From positions 1 through 40,820 of the forward strand of contig CAITUB010000117.1 in NCBI GenBank assembly GCA_903895515.1: a stretch of DNA of 40,820 nucleotides, given 5' to 3'. Positions 19,739 to 29,311 of this stretch are shown here, one piece after another. Both the position numbers and the translations under genes were made by a program. The notes under the pieces are model-generated. The model saw nothing but the letters and a program-made list of their open reading frames with translations. It did no database searches and was not told the origin of the DNA. The stretch's first letter is position 1; each line of letters starts with the position of its first letter. The stretch is from an uncultured Acidimicrobium sp. GTDB taxonomy: Bacteria > Actinomycetota > Acidimicrobiia > Acidimicrobiales > Ilumatobacteraceae.

Positions 19739-20952
19739 TTGCGCACTTCTGTGAAGAGCGTTGGTCCACCAACAGCAAGTGCCAGCAGACCAAGAACTGC
19801 GGCAGCAAGAAACGGCATACGCAAATTCGTTGAGTAAGCAATTTGCCCACCGATCAGTGCGCCAATGCCAATTGATCCTGTGCCAATAAATCGGTACACG
19901 CTATTCACGCGGCCAAATAGTTCAGCAGGGATAACTCGCTGCCTCAGGGAAACTGTGACTACGTTCCATGTTGTTCCAGCGAGACCCATGAGAGAAGCGG
20001 CTATTGCCACTGCCCAAACGTAAGGCATGAAGAAATAGATGATGCCAACGAAACCAAACACAAAATATGAATAGACAATTGATTGAGCAATTCCAAGACG
20101 TTTTGAGATCTTGTCTCCAAGCAAACCACCAAGAATTGAGCCGATGGCGGTGAGAGCAAGCAAGAATCCGTAAGCGCGACCGGTCACTCCAAGCTCTTCT
20201 GCAGCATATTTCACGAAGATTGCATCGCCGAACATGGCGGTCATGTTGGCGATTCCAAGCATGATGGCAAGCGTGCGAATGAGCTTGTTGCTCCACAGCC
20301 AGCGAAGACCCTCCACGAGATCGGCTTTGAAACTCTTGCGCTGCTCCAGAGATTCGCTTTCCGCCACTGCACTTGATGGAATTCGAATACTTGCTACCAG
20401 TACTGCAGCTAGAGCAAATGACGCTGCATCCACGCCGAAAGGTACACCAACAGCGACAACGAATGCCCACGCACCGAGCGGCAACCCGATGAAGGTATTA
20501 GTGATGAGTTCAAGACTGGAAAGACGTCCGTTTGCCTTTTCGAGAAGATGATCAGGGACGATCTGTGGCAAAAAGGCCTGTGCCGACATATCGAAAATGA
20601 CTTCACAACAGCCAACGCCGATCAGAATTGCCATGAATATCCAGATGGAAAGTGATCCCGTTGCTGCAGAAAACGCAATGAGCGCAAAAAGAGCTGCACG
20701 AATAATGTTTGCAACCACCATCATCTTTCGGCGGTCAAATCGATCGATGTATACGCCTGCAGGTAACGAGAGAACAAGCCATGGAATCATGGAGCAAAAG
20801 CTCACTCCTGCAATAAGGCGTTCGTCGCTAGTGAGCGACAGCGTGAGTAGTGGTGCAGCAGCATGCACCATTCCGTCGCCGATGTTGGAAACTCCGGTGG
20901 CGACAAACTGGCGCCAATAGTTAGCAGGTAGTCGCTGATCGCTGGTATCTAT
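19693..20952 (-). CDS. MFS transporter (MFS_3 / EntS-like); putative ATA start at 20952 (first canonical ATG at 20871)
   Basis: 12-TM type hydrophobicity, GVYIDRFDRRKMMV. In-frame upstream codons encode IDTSDQRLPANYWRQFVATGVSNIGDG, which completes TM1. Confidence 0.8.
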   Translation of the reverse strand: MDTSDQRLPANYWRQFVATGVSNIGDGMVHAAAPLLTLSLTSDERLIAGVSFCSMIPWLVLSLPAGVYIDRFDRRKMMVVANIIRAALFALIAFSAATGSLSIWIFMAILIGVGCCEVIFDMSAQAFLPQIVPDHLLEKANGRLSSLELITNTFIGLPLGAWAFVVAVGVPFGVDAASFALAAVLVASIRIPSSAVAESESLEQRKSFKADLVEGLRWLWSNKLIRTLAIMLGIANMTAMFGDAIFVKYAAEELGVTGRAYGFLLALTAIGSILGGLLGDKISKRLGIAQSIVYSYFVFGFVGIIYFFMPYVWAVAIAASLMGLAGTTWNVVTVSLRQRVIPAELFGRVNSVYRFIGTGSIGIGALIGGQIAYSTNLRMPFLAAAVLGLLALAVGGPTLFTEVRNYIAPDATPAPPSIT

Positions 20953-22094
20953 TTCATATTCCTTAACGTCTGGATGTCAACTTTGCCAAGAGATGTGGTT
21001 GGAATCGCTGGCACAATTCTCAGTTCGGTCGGTGCGCAGTACGAGGGTAATTGTTGCTTTACGTGCTGACGAACATCTTCCAAAGTCGGAGGCTCGGCCT
21101 GCGAAGAAACGATCCAAGCGACAACACGCTGTCCCCACTGTTCATCGTCAATTCCACTGATCACCACTCGTTCTATGCCCGGAAATGTGGAGACGATTTT
21201 CTCGACTGCATTCGGCCAAACATTCTCGCCGCCAGAGATAATCATGTCGTCTAGGCGCCCAAAGACCTGTAACACGTTGTCGTTGAACCTTCCGCTATCT
21301 CCCGTCGGGTACCAGCCATCAACCAAAGTTGGTTGTTCCGAAGAGCGGTACGTGCGAAATAGCGATGGTGTATGAACTTCAATGAGTTCGTGTCTGATGC
21401 GGATCTCGACACCATCAAGAGGTTCACCGTTGTACGCAATTCCACCGAATGTCTCTGTCATGCCATAGGTGGTGATGACATTGCTTGGCAGATCTGGGGG
21501 AGCCGCTGCTCCACCAAGAAGGATCATCTCAAAAATGGCAGGGTCAACTCGGCGAAGCGTCGTAGGCACAAGTGAAACGTGAGTTGCTCCAGCATTGACT
21601 TTGGCTAGCACTTCGGCTTCTTCGAACGTGGGAAGAATGCTGATGGGATTTCCAAACAAAATTGACCGAGCAAGAACACTGAATCCGGCGACATGCGAAA
21701 CAGGCAGGCACAAAAGCCAGTGTGTAGATGAATCGGTGTTCAGACGTGCTTGCGACAAGTTGAGCAACGCTTGAATTGACTCGTGAGTATGAACAACGCC
21801 TTTGGGCGTTCCTGTGGAACCGCTGGTTGCAATAACTAGGGCATCGTGATTTTCAGTTGGTTCGCTGTCAGAACTTTTGACGATGTTCCCAGTTTCATCA
21901 ATTACGAGTGACGGCTTTATTTGTGCGACGAGTGCATTCTTGGCGGCTTGGGGGAGTCGTTGGTCGATGGGGAATACTGCGTCTCCTGCATCCCAGGCAT
22001 TGCGCACATGGATCGCGAACTCGGTGCTTGCCGGCATATCAAGCGCAATGAGGCGATTCACGATCATCAGCGTAGGCGCTTGAAAGTGCGACAC
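20949..22094 (-). CDS. menE: o-succinylbenzoate-CoA ligase-like AMP-binding enzyme
   Basis: ATSGSTGTPKGVVHTH; TYGMTETFGG; SGGENVWPNAVEK; located among men genes. Confidence 0.82.
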   Translation of the reverse strand: MSHFQAPTLMIVNRLIALDMPASTEFAIHVRNAWDAGDAVFPIDQRLPQAAKNALVAQIKPSLVIDETGNIVKSSDSEPTENHDALVIATSGSTGTPKGVVHTHESIQALLNLSQARLNTDSSTHWLLCLPVSHVAGFSVLARSILFGNPISILPTFEEAEVLAKVNAGATHVSLVPTTLRRVDPAIFEMILLGGAAAPPDLPSNVITTYGMTETFGGIAYNGEPLDGVEIRIRHELIEVHTPSLFRTYRSSEQPTLVDGWYPTGDSGRFNDNVLQVFGRLDDMIISGGENVWPNAVEKIVSTFPGIERVVISGIDDEQWGQRVVAWIVSSQAEPPTLEDVRQHVKQQLPSYCAPTELRIVPAIPTTSLGKVDIQTLRNMK

Positions 22095-22101
22095 TAGAAG
22101 G

Positions 22102-22989
22102 ATGGAAACACAACCACGCGGCCTGCAACTCTGGATATTGGGGGCTCGTCCGCGAACGTTGCCTGCAGCGTTCGTTCCTGTTTTCGTGGCGTTTGGTCGT
22201 GCGCTGTCTCAGGAAACCACACACGCAAAAATGTGGTGGTGCGGCTTATTCGCCCTCATCGTCAGTGTTTCATTGCAGGTCGGTGTTAACTACGCAAACG
22301 ATTACTCGGATGGAATAAAGGGCACTGACAGTAAGCGTGTTGGGCCATTACGACTTGTTGGTTCGGGTTTGGTTCCGGCCAAAACGGTGAAGACAGCAGC
22401 GTTCATTGCGTTTGGTGTTGCCGCAGTGTTCGGACTGTTTATTGCGCTCGCCACAACACTTCTTCTCGTGCCACTTGGGGCACTGTGCATTGCTGCTGGT
22501 TGGTTGTATACGGGCGGACCAAAACCATATGGCTATATGGGATTTGGCGAGTTGTTCGTTTTCGTGTTTTTTGGTTTAGTGGCAACGTGTGGATCGGTGT
22601 ATGCCATTACGCAAAAGATTGACGCAGAAACTGTGCTTGCCGCGTGCGTCGTTGGTTTGCTGGCGTGCGCATTGCTGGTGGTGAATAATTTGCGCGATAT
22701 ACCCGGCGACACCATTGCCAATAAATTGACGTTGGCGGTGCGCATGGGAGATGCCATGACGAGGAAGTTGTATTACGCCATGTATGTATATGTGGTGCTC
22801 TTGATTGTGTTGATTGGAACACAAGATCGCACAGTACTTATTGCACTGGTTGGCATTGTTGCTGCTTATCCAGCGTTGAAGTCAGTGAAATCTGGCGCCT
22901 TAGGCAGAGACCTGATTCCTGTGCTTGGAGCTACCGGTAAAGCGCAATTAGCAATCGGATTGCTTCTCGCGGTTGGTTTAGCTCTGTAA
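22102..22989 (+). CDS. menA: 1,4-dihydroxy-2-naphthoate polyprenyltransferase
   Basis: WILGARPRTLPAAFVPV; NYANDYSDGIKGTD; VVNNLRDIPGD (UbiA family Asp-rich motifs). Confidence 0.93.
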   Translation: METQPRGLQLWILGARPRTLPAAFVPVFVAFGRALSQETTHAKMWWCGLFALIVSVSLQVGVNYANDYSDGIKGTDSKRVGPLRLVGSGLVPAKTVKTAAFIAFGVAAVFGLFIALATTLLLVPLGALCIAAGWLYTGGPKPYGYMGFGELFVFVFFGLVATCGSVYAITQKIDAETVLAACVVGLLACALLVVNNLRDIPGDTIANKLTLAVRMGDAMTRKLYYAMYVYVVLLIVLIGTQDRTVLIALVGIVAAYPALKSVKSGALGRDLIPVLGATGKAQLAIGLLLAVGLAL

Positions 22990-23721
22990 CCAGGCGTTGA
23001 CCGACTCGCCAAATGCGGTGGGTTGATCGAGATGAGCGCTGTGGCCCGCTTTGTCAATGATGCTCAGTGTTGATTTTGGAATGAGTTGTTTCATTCGTTT
23101 GGCAATCGCTACAAACTTCTCGTCGCGAGATCCGGCAACAATGAGTACCGGGATTCGAATTTCGTGAAGTTGTGACCACAATGGTTGCTGTTGTCCGGTT
23201 CCACATGTGCGCAAACTGCTTGCGAGTGAAGCCGGTGTATTTCGGTTCCGATCACGAATTTCTGCATCGCTAAATGCTGATTTGGCGAATAGTGGCTGTT
23301 GTATCCATTCATTGATGAATGCAGAAGTTCCGATCTGTTCAATTCGTGTAGCCAAAGCGTCATCGGATTGCACGCGGGATTCGCGTTCGGAGTCGTCTTC
23401 GATGCCAGGAGTTCCACTCACCAGAACGAGACCCGTCATTGCTTGAGGGTGTTGCATAACCGCGTGAAGCGCCATGCGTGCTCCCATGCTGTAACCAACC
23501 AGTACTTTGCCGAAAGCGATATCGGCGATGGCTTCACCAGACTCCTCTAATGAAAGTGAAATTCCTTGGGACTCTCCGTGGTCTGGAGCGTCAACGAATG
23601 TGTTGGTTGAATCATGAATGGTTTGCACGGGGATCTTCCATGAATTTCCAGTTTGGGTGAAACCATGGACGAAACAGAGATCTCGTGAACCTGTGCCGCT
23701 GGACTCGTAATGCAAACTCAT
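22978..23721 (-). CDS. menH: MenH-like alpha/beta hydrolase
   Basis: FVHGFTQTGNSW; GYSMGARMAL nucleophile elbow; DKAGHSAHLDQP; men cluster context. Confidence 0.8.
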   Translation of the reverse strand: MSLHYESSGTGSRDLCFVHGFTQTGNSWKIPVQTIHDSTNTFVDAPDHGESQGISLSLEESGEAIADIAFGKVLVGYSMGARMALHAVMQHPQAMTGLVLVSGTPGIEDDSERESRVQSDDALATRIEQIGTSAFINEWIQQPLFAKSAFSDAEIRDRNRNTPASLASSLRTCGTGQQQPLWSQLHEIRIPVLIVAGSRDEKFVAIAKRMKQLIPKSTLSIIDKAGHSAHLDQPTAFGESVNAWLQS

Positions 23722-24368
23722 GCTCGTTCGAGAATCCTTTCAATGATGCGTTCGAACATTTCAACATCTTGTGCTCCGGGCACAGACCATTGTCCATTAA
23801 TGATAAATGTTGGGACGGCGGTCACGCCATAGTCAGATGCTTCGGCAATCTCTGCGCGAATTTCATTTACGAGTGAATCGCTTTCAAGGAATGTCATTGC
23901 CTCTGGTCGTGGTATTCCTGCTGATTCAGCACAGTCAGCAAGTACGGAAATTTCACCAATGTTTAATCCGTTAGTGAAATATGCATCCATAATCTTTTCC
24001 TTCAGGACAATTTGAATGGCTGCACCGTGCTGCTTCAGCGCATAGCCCAGCATTCGATGGGCAAGAAATGTATTTGCCCGAACGGCGATATCCATGTTGA
24101 ACGTGATGTTGTCTTGCGCTGCGACGGAGGTGACGTGCTGGAGGATCTCGGTGGCCTTTTCCTGCCCACCAAACTTCTTGGCGTAAGCGTCCTTTGCAGG
24201 TGTCGGGGAATCGGATGGTGCGGTTGGGTCGAGTTGGAATGGGCGGAATACATATTCCACATCAACATCGACTCCGCGTTCACGTAGGCGGGAAATTGCC
24301 GTCTCAAAACGCCGTTTTCCAATAAAACACCATGGACATATGACGTCGGAGAAGATTTCTATGCGCAT
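23718..24368 (-). CDS. DsbA family (FrnE-like) oxidoreductase
   Basis: MRIEIFSDVICPWCFIGKRRFE: CPWC active site; GVTAVPTFIINGQW. Start at 24368. Confidence 0.88.
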   Translation of the reverse strand: MRIEIFSDVICPWCFIGKRRFETAISRLRERGVDVDVEYVFRPFQLDPTAPSDSPTPAKDAYAKKFGGQEKATEILQHVTSVAAQDNITFNMDIAVRANTFLAHRMLGYALKQHGAAIQIVLKEKIMDAYFTNGLNIGEISVLADCAESAGIPRPEAMTFLESDSLVNEIRAEIAEASDYGVTAVPTFIINGQWSVPGAQDVEMFERIIERILERA

Positions 24369-24387
24369 AGGTGCCACGATAGAGGGA

Positions 24388-26091
24388 ATGGCTACCTCTC
24401 CTGCAACCACGGCGACCTTTTGCTCGACCTTTGTGGACGAGTGGGTTCGACTTGGGGTCACTCATGCTGTGGTGTCGCCTGGGTCCCGCAGTACGCCTAT
24501 GGCAATCGCGTTAGCAAGTAATCCGAAAATCTCGCTCCATGTATTCCACGATGAGCGTTCTGCGGCATTTGCTGCTTTGGGCATTGGTCTCGAGTCAGGG
24601 ATTCCAGCGGTGTTGTTGTGCACATCGGGAACGGCTGCTGCGCAGTTTTTTGCTGCGGTGATCGAGGCGAACTACGCGCATGTTCCGCTACTCGTATGTA
24701 CAGCCGATCGTCCTCCAGAATTGCAAGGCGTTGGTGCACCGCAGACCATTAACCAAACAAATCTGTACGGCACTTTCGTTCGCAAATTTATTGACGCAGG
24801 AATTGCAGATGATACGAAGGTTTCTAAGTGGCGATCCAGTGCTCGTGATGCATTTTCGGCAACTGTTGGAGTGAACCGCGGACCATGTCATGTGAACTTT
24901 CCGTTCCGCGAACCTCTTGTTGGCGTGGCCGGAGTGCTGCCGGCACTAGACACGCATTCACCGGTTCGCGTAAGCGCCGATGTCGCGACAGCATCAGAAC
25001 GCAAAAAGCTTTCGTTAGCCCTACGCGCTGAACGCGGAGTCATCATTGCGGGAAACGGAATCGACCAACCGCGGTTTATTCTGGAGCTTGCAGCAAAATT
25101 GAAGTGGCCAGTTATTGCAGACCCACGAAGTAATTGCCGAGTTGCTTCTGAAAGCAGCCATGGAGCAACTGTGGTCAGCTGTGCCGATGTGATGTTGCGG
25201 CACCATCCAACAGCCGAATCACTTAAACCGAGCGTGGTCATTCGCATCGGCGATCCGCCAGTGAGCAAAGTGGTAAATCAGTGGCTTGCACAGTGTGGTG
25301 GCGAGCAAATTGCCGTTACACAACAACCGTCGCTCATTGACCCCGACAAGGTTGTCACCACTCACATCGTGGGTTCGATCAATGAGCTATTCATGGAGAT
25401 GACACGTGGTGTCGACTCTCGAACTGAAACAGAGTGGATGAATAGCTGGAAGCGTTGCGAACGAAGCGCACGCACCGCACTCGATAAAAAATTGTCTGAA
25501 CAGGACCAACTGACCGAACCGACTTGCGCTGTGACGGTAAGTAGTTCTCTCGTGTCAGGATCAAATTTGGTGGTGTCATCGTCTATGCCGGTGCGCGATC
25601 TTGAGTGGTTTGCCCCTGCGCGAGATGGAGTTCGCGTATTCAGTAATAGAGGAGTAAATGGAATCGATGGCGTGGTGTCGACGGCTGTTGGAGTCGCTCT
25701 GTCGTCAAAGGCGCCAACCGCTCTGCTTATCGGTGATATTGCATTGCTGCACGACAGCAATGGTCTGCTCAATTTGATTCGCCGAGACGTTCAGCTGAAA
25801 ATCATTGTTGTTGACAACGAGGGTGGAGGAATATTCTCCTTTCTTCCTCAAGCCCAAGCCATGGAAGATGCTCAATTCGAGCAGCTATTCGGTACCCCGC
25901 ACAGCGTGGATTTCGAAGCGCTGGCAAAAACTCACGGTATTCCATTCACATGGGTGGCAACGGCAGATGATTTACAACGCGAAATGAGTAATACCGCAAC
26001 GTCAATAGTTGGCGTTCGAACAGATCGCAACACAAATGTTGATGATCACAATGCTCTGTACTCGGCAGTTGCCGATTCATTGTTGAAGTAG
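24388..26091 (+). CDS. menD: SEPHCHC synthase MenD
   Basis: VVSPGSRSTPMAIAL; LCTSGTAAAQFF; DRPPELQGVGAPQTINQ; ThDP-binding GDIALLHDSNGLL. Start 24388 or 24361. Confidence 0.93.
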   Translation: MATSPATTATFCSTFVDEWVRLGVTHAVVSPGSRSTPMAIALASNPKISLHVFHDERSAAFAALGIGLESGIPAVLLCTSGTAAAQFFAAVIEANYAHVPLLVCTADRPPELQGVGAPQTINQTNLYGTFVRKFIDAGIADDTKVSKWRSSARDAFSATVGVNRGPCHVNFPFREPLVGVAGVLPALDTHSPVRVSADVATASERKKLSLALRAERGVIIAGNGIDQPRFILELAAKLKWPVIADPRSNCRVASESSHGATVVSCADVMLRHHPTAESLKPSVVIRIGDPPVSKVVNQWLAQCGGEQIAVTQQPSLIDPDKVVTTHIVGSINELFMEMTRGVDSRTETEWMNSWKRCERSARTALDKKLSEQDQLTEPTCAVTVSSSLVSGSNLVVSSSMPVRDLEWFAPARDGVRVFSNRGVNGIDGVVSTAVGVALSSKAPTALLIGDIALLHDSNGLLNLIRRDVQLKIIVVDNEGGGIFSFLPQAQAMEDAQFEQLFGTPHSVDFEALAKTHGIPFTWVATADDLQREMSNTATSIVGVRTDRNTNVDDHNALYSAVADSLLK

Positions 26092-26095
26092 CTAG

Positions 26096-27289
26096 TTACG
26101 GGCGAGTGATGGCTGCAAGCATGGCCTGCAACTTGGCCTGGGTTTCTGCAAACTCTTCCTGCGGGTCACTGTCTGCCACTATGCCTCCACCTGCAAACAA
26201 GCGCGCTTGAGTGCGCGAGTCATTGAACTGTGCACAGCGAATTGCCACAGCAAAGACTCCGTTTCCACGGGCATCAAACCAACCTATTGCGCCTCCATAT
26301 TTATCGCGATCCATACCTTCGTACTGTGCAATGAGTTGCAACGCTTTGTCGCGAGGGAATCCACCGAGTGCGGGAGTAGGGGAAAGCGCAAGTGCCGCAT
26401 CGAGCACATGAATGTGTGGCTCCGAGAGCTTGCCCATCAACTGTGTGCCGAGGTGTTGGACGTTTGCGACTTGAACCACTGAAGGCTCAGCCTCCCAGTC
26501 AAGATATGAACAATGTGGCAGCAGCGTGTCGTGAACCATGTCGATTACCACACGGTGTTCAATTTGATTCTTTGCGCTTTCCAACAATTGTTTAGCCAAC
26601 AGTGCATCTTTTTGGGCATCTCCGGTGCGCGGTGTCGTGCCCGCAAGCGGGTGGCTGGAGATTTCGTCTCCATGAATAGCAACGAGCAGTTCCGGTGAAG
26701 CTCCAACGAATCCATCAAATGAGTAGCGGTAGCTGGTGCCAAAGGATGATCGAAGTCGGAGAAGTAGTTGATGAATGTCAATTGATGCATCAGTCTCAAC
26801 GAACACATCTCGCGCGATTACTGCCTTCGTAAGTTCACCGCTCCGCACCGAATTTCGGGCTGCCTCTACGGCGGCGATATATGTGGAAACGGGGACACCA
26901 TCGCGCACTTCAAAATGTGCAGGACTTGATTGTGTGGCATCTTGGTTGATTGCCGGGATTGGCGCATCATCAATAACCGTGACCCAGGTTTCGCCTTCTC
27001 GTGTCTTGCAAAACGTAACGGTTGGCAGGATGAAGTCGGCATCGCGGGATGTATCGAACGGAATCGATCCGAACATGATGGGACCTACGCCGAATTGAGC
27101 ATTGGGTGCCGAGTAATCAATGGTGCTTAACAACTCTCGAGCTTGGTGGGCGTTTGCTCGAGCTGAAACACCGATGGCGGCAAATCCGATTCCTTCACGA
27201 ACGAACAGAAAGCCAGTCGCGCCAGCAACATCATTGAGATCGATTTCACGATCTGTGATCTGTGCAAGCGGGAAAGACGTTGCCTTCAT
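26096..27289 (-). CDS. menF: Isochorismate synthase
   Basis: Chorismate-binding family: SPELLVAIHGDEISSHPLAGT, HLGTQLMGKL, PTPALGGFPRDKAL, YGGAIGWFD. Confidence 0.92.
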   Translation of the reverse strand: MKATSFPLAQITDREIDLNDVAGATGFLFVREGIGFAAIGVSARANAHQARELLSTIDYSAPNAQFGVGPIMFGSIPFDTSRDADFILPTVTFCKTREGETWVTVIDDAPIPAINQDATQSSPAHFEVRDGVPVSTYIAAVEAARNSVRSGELTKAVIARDVFVETDASIDIHQLLLRLRSSFGTSYRYSFDGFVGASPELLVAIHGDEISSHPLAGTTPRTGDAQKDALLAKQLLESAKNQIEHRVVIDMVHDTLLPHCSYLDWEAEPSVVQVANVQHLGTQLMGKLSEPHIHVLDAALALSPTPALGGFPRDKALQLIAQYEGMDRDKYGGAIGWFDARGNGVFAVAIRCAQFNDSRTQARLFAGGGIVADSDPQEEFAETQAKLQAMLAAITRP

Positions 27290-27297
27290 GCTGGCTG

Positions 27298-28011
27298 CTA
27301 TCGCTTCGTTGCGTGCATCAACTGGGTCAAGCCACCCGAAAGTTGTTCGTGACGAACATGCTCGAACCCGGCATCTTGGAGCATGCGTACAAGCTGTTCA
27401 GGGGCCGGTAGGTACGCCACGCTTTTCGGCAAATAGTTATAGGCCGCACGATTGGAAAGGAGCCCCCCAATGCGCGGTACAACTTTTCCAAAGTACACGC
27501 TGTTTCCCCAACGAATTACTGGATTTGTTGGAGTGCTCACATCGAGCAGGGCAATTCGCCCACCTGACTTTGTCACGCGAGCAATTTCGTGAAAGAACAC
27601 GTTGAGATCAACCAAATTACGCAGAGCAAAACCGCATGTGACTCCATCAACGGACTGCGTGGCGATTGGAAGGCGAAGGATGTCTGCCTGCACTCGTGGC
27701 GCATTGCTGTGATCTGCGGCAAGCATGCCAAACGACATATCGAATGAAAGCGGGTGTAGCCCCGCCCTGCGGAGGTTGATGCACAAGTCACCAGTGCCGC
27801 TTGCTAGGTCGAGTACCCGTGCGCCACGAGTGAGCGCAAGCTTTCGAACCGCAATTTTGCGCCAACGTGTATCAAGCCTGAAGGTCATGATGCGGTTCAC
27901 CAGGTCGTATCGCGGAGCTATCGCATCGAACATGTTCTGTACTACTTTTGCCTTCGCATCGCCCTGAGGAAGTTCCGGCGTGTCCCAAGCCACTTTGTCA
28001 GAATTGCTCAC
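27298..28011 (-). CDS. menG: Demethylmenaquinone methyltransferase
   Basis: MFDAIAPRYDLVNRIMTF; VLDLASGTGDLC; GFALRNLVD (UbiE/MenG signatures). GTG start. Confidence 0.92.
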   Translation of the reverse strand: MSNSDKVAWDTPELPQGDAKAKVVQNMFDAIAPRYDLVNRIMTFRLDTRWRKIAVRKLALTRGARVLDLASGTGDLCINLRRAGLHPLSFDMSFGMLAADHSNAPRVQADILRLPIATQSVDGVTCGFALRNLVDLNVFFHEIARVTKSGGRIALLDVSTPTNPVIRWGNSVYFGKVVPRIGGLLSNRAAYNYLPKSVAYLPAPEQLVRMLQDAGFEHVRHEQLSGGLTQLMHATKR

Positions 28012-28090
28012 CTCGTCAGGTTACGACACTCTCGGCAATACTTGATGGTTGACCTCGCTACTTTGTAGGCAGGGAAAGGTTTGGGGACCA

Positions 28091-29311
28091 ATGATCGATT
28101 TCACATTTACGCCAGAGATTGAAGCGGTGCGGCTGAAAGTTCGTGCTTTCATGGACGAACAAGTTCGCCCGCAGTGGGATGCAATCGATCAAAATGATCG
28201 CGCACAAGTGGTGAAGGCAATTGTCGCACTTCGCAAATCGGCGCGCGAAGACTGGAACCTGTGGCTTCCGCACATGCCAGCCGAGTGGGGCGGAATGGGA
28301 CTTGGTCCAACTGCGATGGCCGCAGTTTCGGCTGAAGCAGCCAAGGTCAGTATTGGACCTTATGTGTTAAATGCTCAAGCACCAGATGAAGGCAACCAGC
28401 ACACACTGTTGCATTGGGGAACACCTGAACAAAAGGAGAAATATCTTCGACCATTATGCGAGGGTCGTGTGCGTTCATGTTTTGCTATGACCGAACCTGA
28501 AGTTGCGGGAAGCGATCCGACCCTTATTAAAACATTTGCTTACAAAGACGGCGATGAATGGGTGATCAACGGTCATAAGTGGTTTATTTCTGGTGCGCGC
28601 GGCGCTCAGTTCGCTTTGCTTGTTGCACGTACTGAAGAAGACCCGGATTTGCCGCAAGCGGCTAACTCGTGTTTCATCGTGGACATACCAAGCGAAGGCT
28701 GGAACATTGTTCGTGACGTAGAAACAATGTCCGGTGGGCATAACCATTGCGAAATTGAAATTAAAGATTTGCGAGTTTCGAACTCGAACATGCTTGGTGG
28801 TAGAGGACAAGGACATCTCCTTGGTCAGTATCGCCTCGGACCTGCTCGCCTTGCACATTGCATGCGCTGGATTGCACAAGCCGAAACAGCACTAGACATG
28901 ATGGTGGCTCGCGCACTTGAACGTTATTCACACGGATCTTTGCTTGCAGAGAAGCAAGGAATTCAGTGGCTGATTGCCGATTCGGCAATGGAGATGTACC
29001 AAGGAAAGTTGATGATTCTGCATGCTGCGTACAAGATTGAACATGGCATGGATTTCACCAGTGAAGTCAGCATGACCAAGCACTTCGTTGCGAACAGCTT
29101 GTGGAGAATCATCGATCGCGCTATCCAGGTACATGGTGCGCTCGGGTACAGCACAGACACACCACTGGCAGGAATGTTGCAACAAGCCCGCTGGAGTCGC
29201 TTCGCAGATGGCGCCGATGAAATTCACCAAATGCGGATTGCGCAGCGCACCATTGCCGCATATAAGGATTTTGGAACAACCAAGAAAGCAACAGGAGATC
29301 TCCCATTATGA
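28091..29311 (+). CDS. Acyl-CoA dehydrogenase
   Basis: Start MIDFTFTPEIEAVRLKVRAFMDE at 28091; CFAMTEPEVAGSDPT; QVHGALGYSTDTPLAGM. Confidence 0.92.
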   Translation: MIDFTFTPEIEAVRLKVRAFMDEQVRPQWDAIDQNDRAQVVKAIVALRKSAREDWNLWLPHMPAEWGGMGLGPTAMAAVSAEAAKVSIGPYVLNAQAPDEGNQHTLLHWGTPEQKEKYLRPLCEGRVRSCFAMTEPEVAGSDPTLIKTFAYKDGDEWVINGHKWFISGARGAQFALLVARTEEDPDLPQAANSCFIVDIPSEGWNIVRDVETMSGGHNHCEIEIKDLRVSNSNMLGGRGQGHLLGQYRLGPARLAHCMRWIAQAETALDMMVARALERYSHGSLLAEKQGIQWLIADSAMEMYQGKLMILHAAYKIEHGMDFTSEVSMTKHFVANSLWRIIDRAIQVHGALGYSTDTPLAGMLQQARWSRFADGADEIHQMRIAQRTIAAYKDFGTTKKATGDLPL

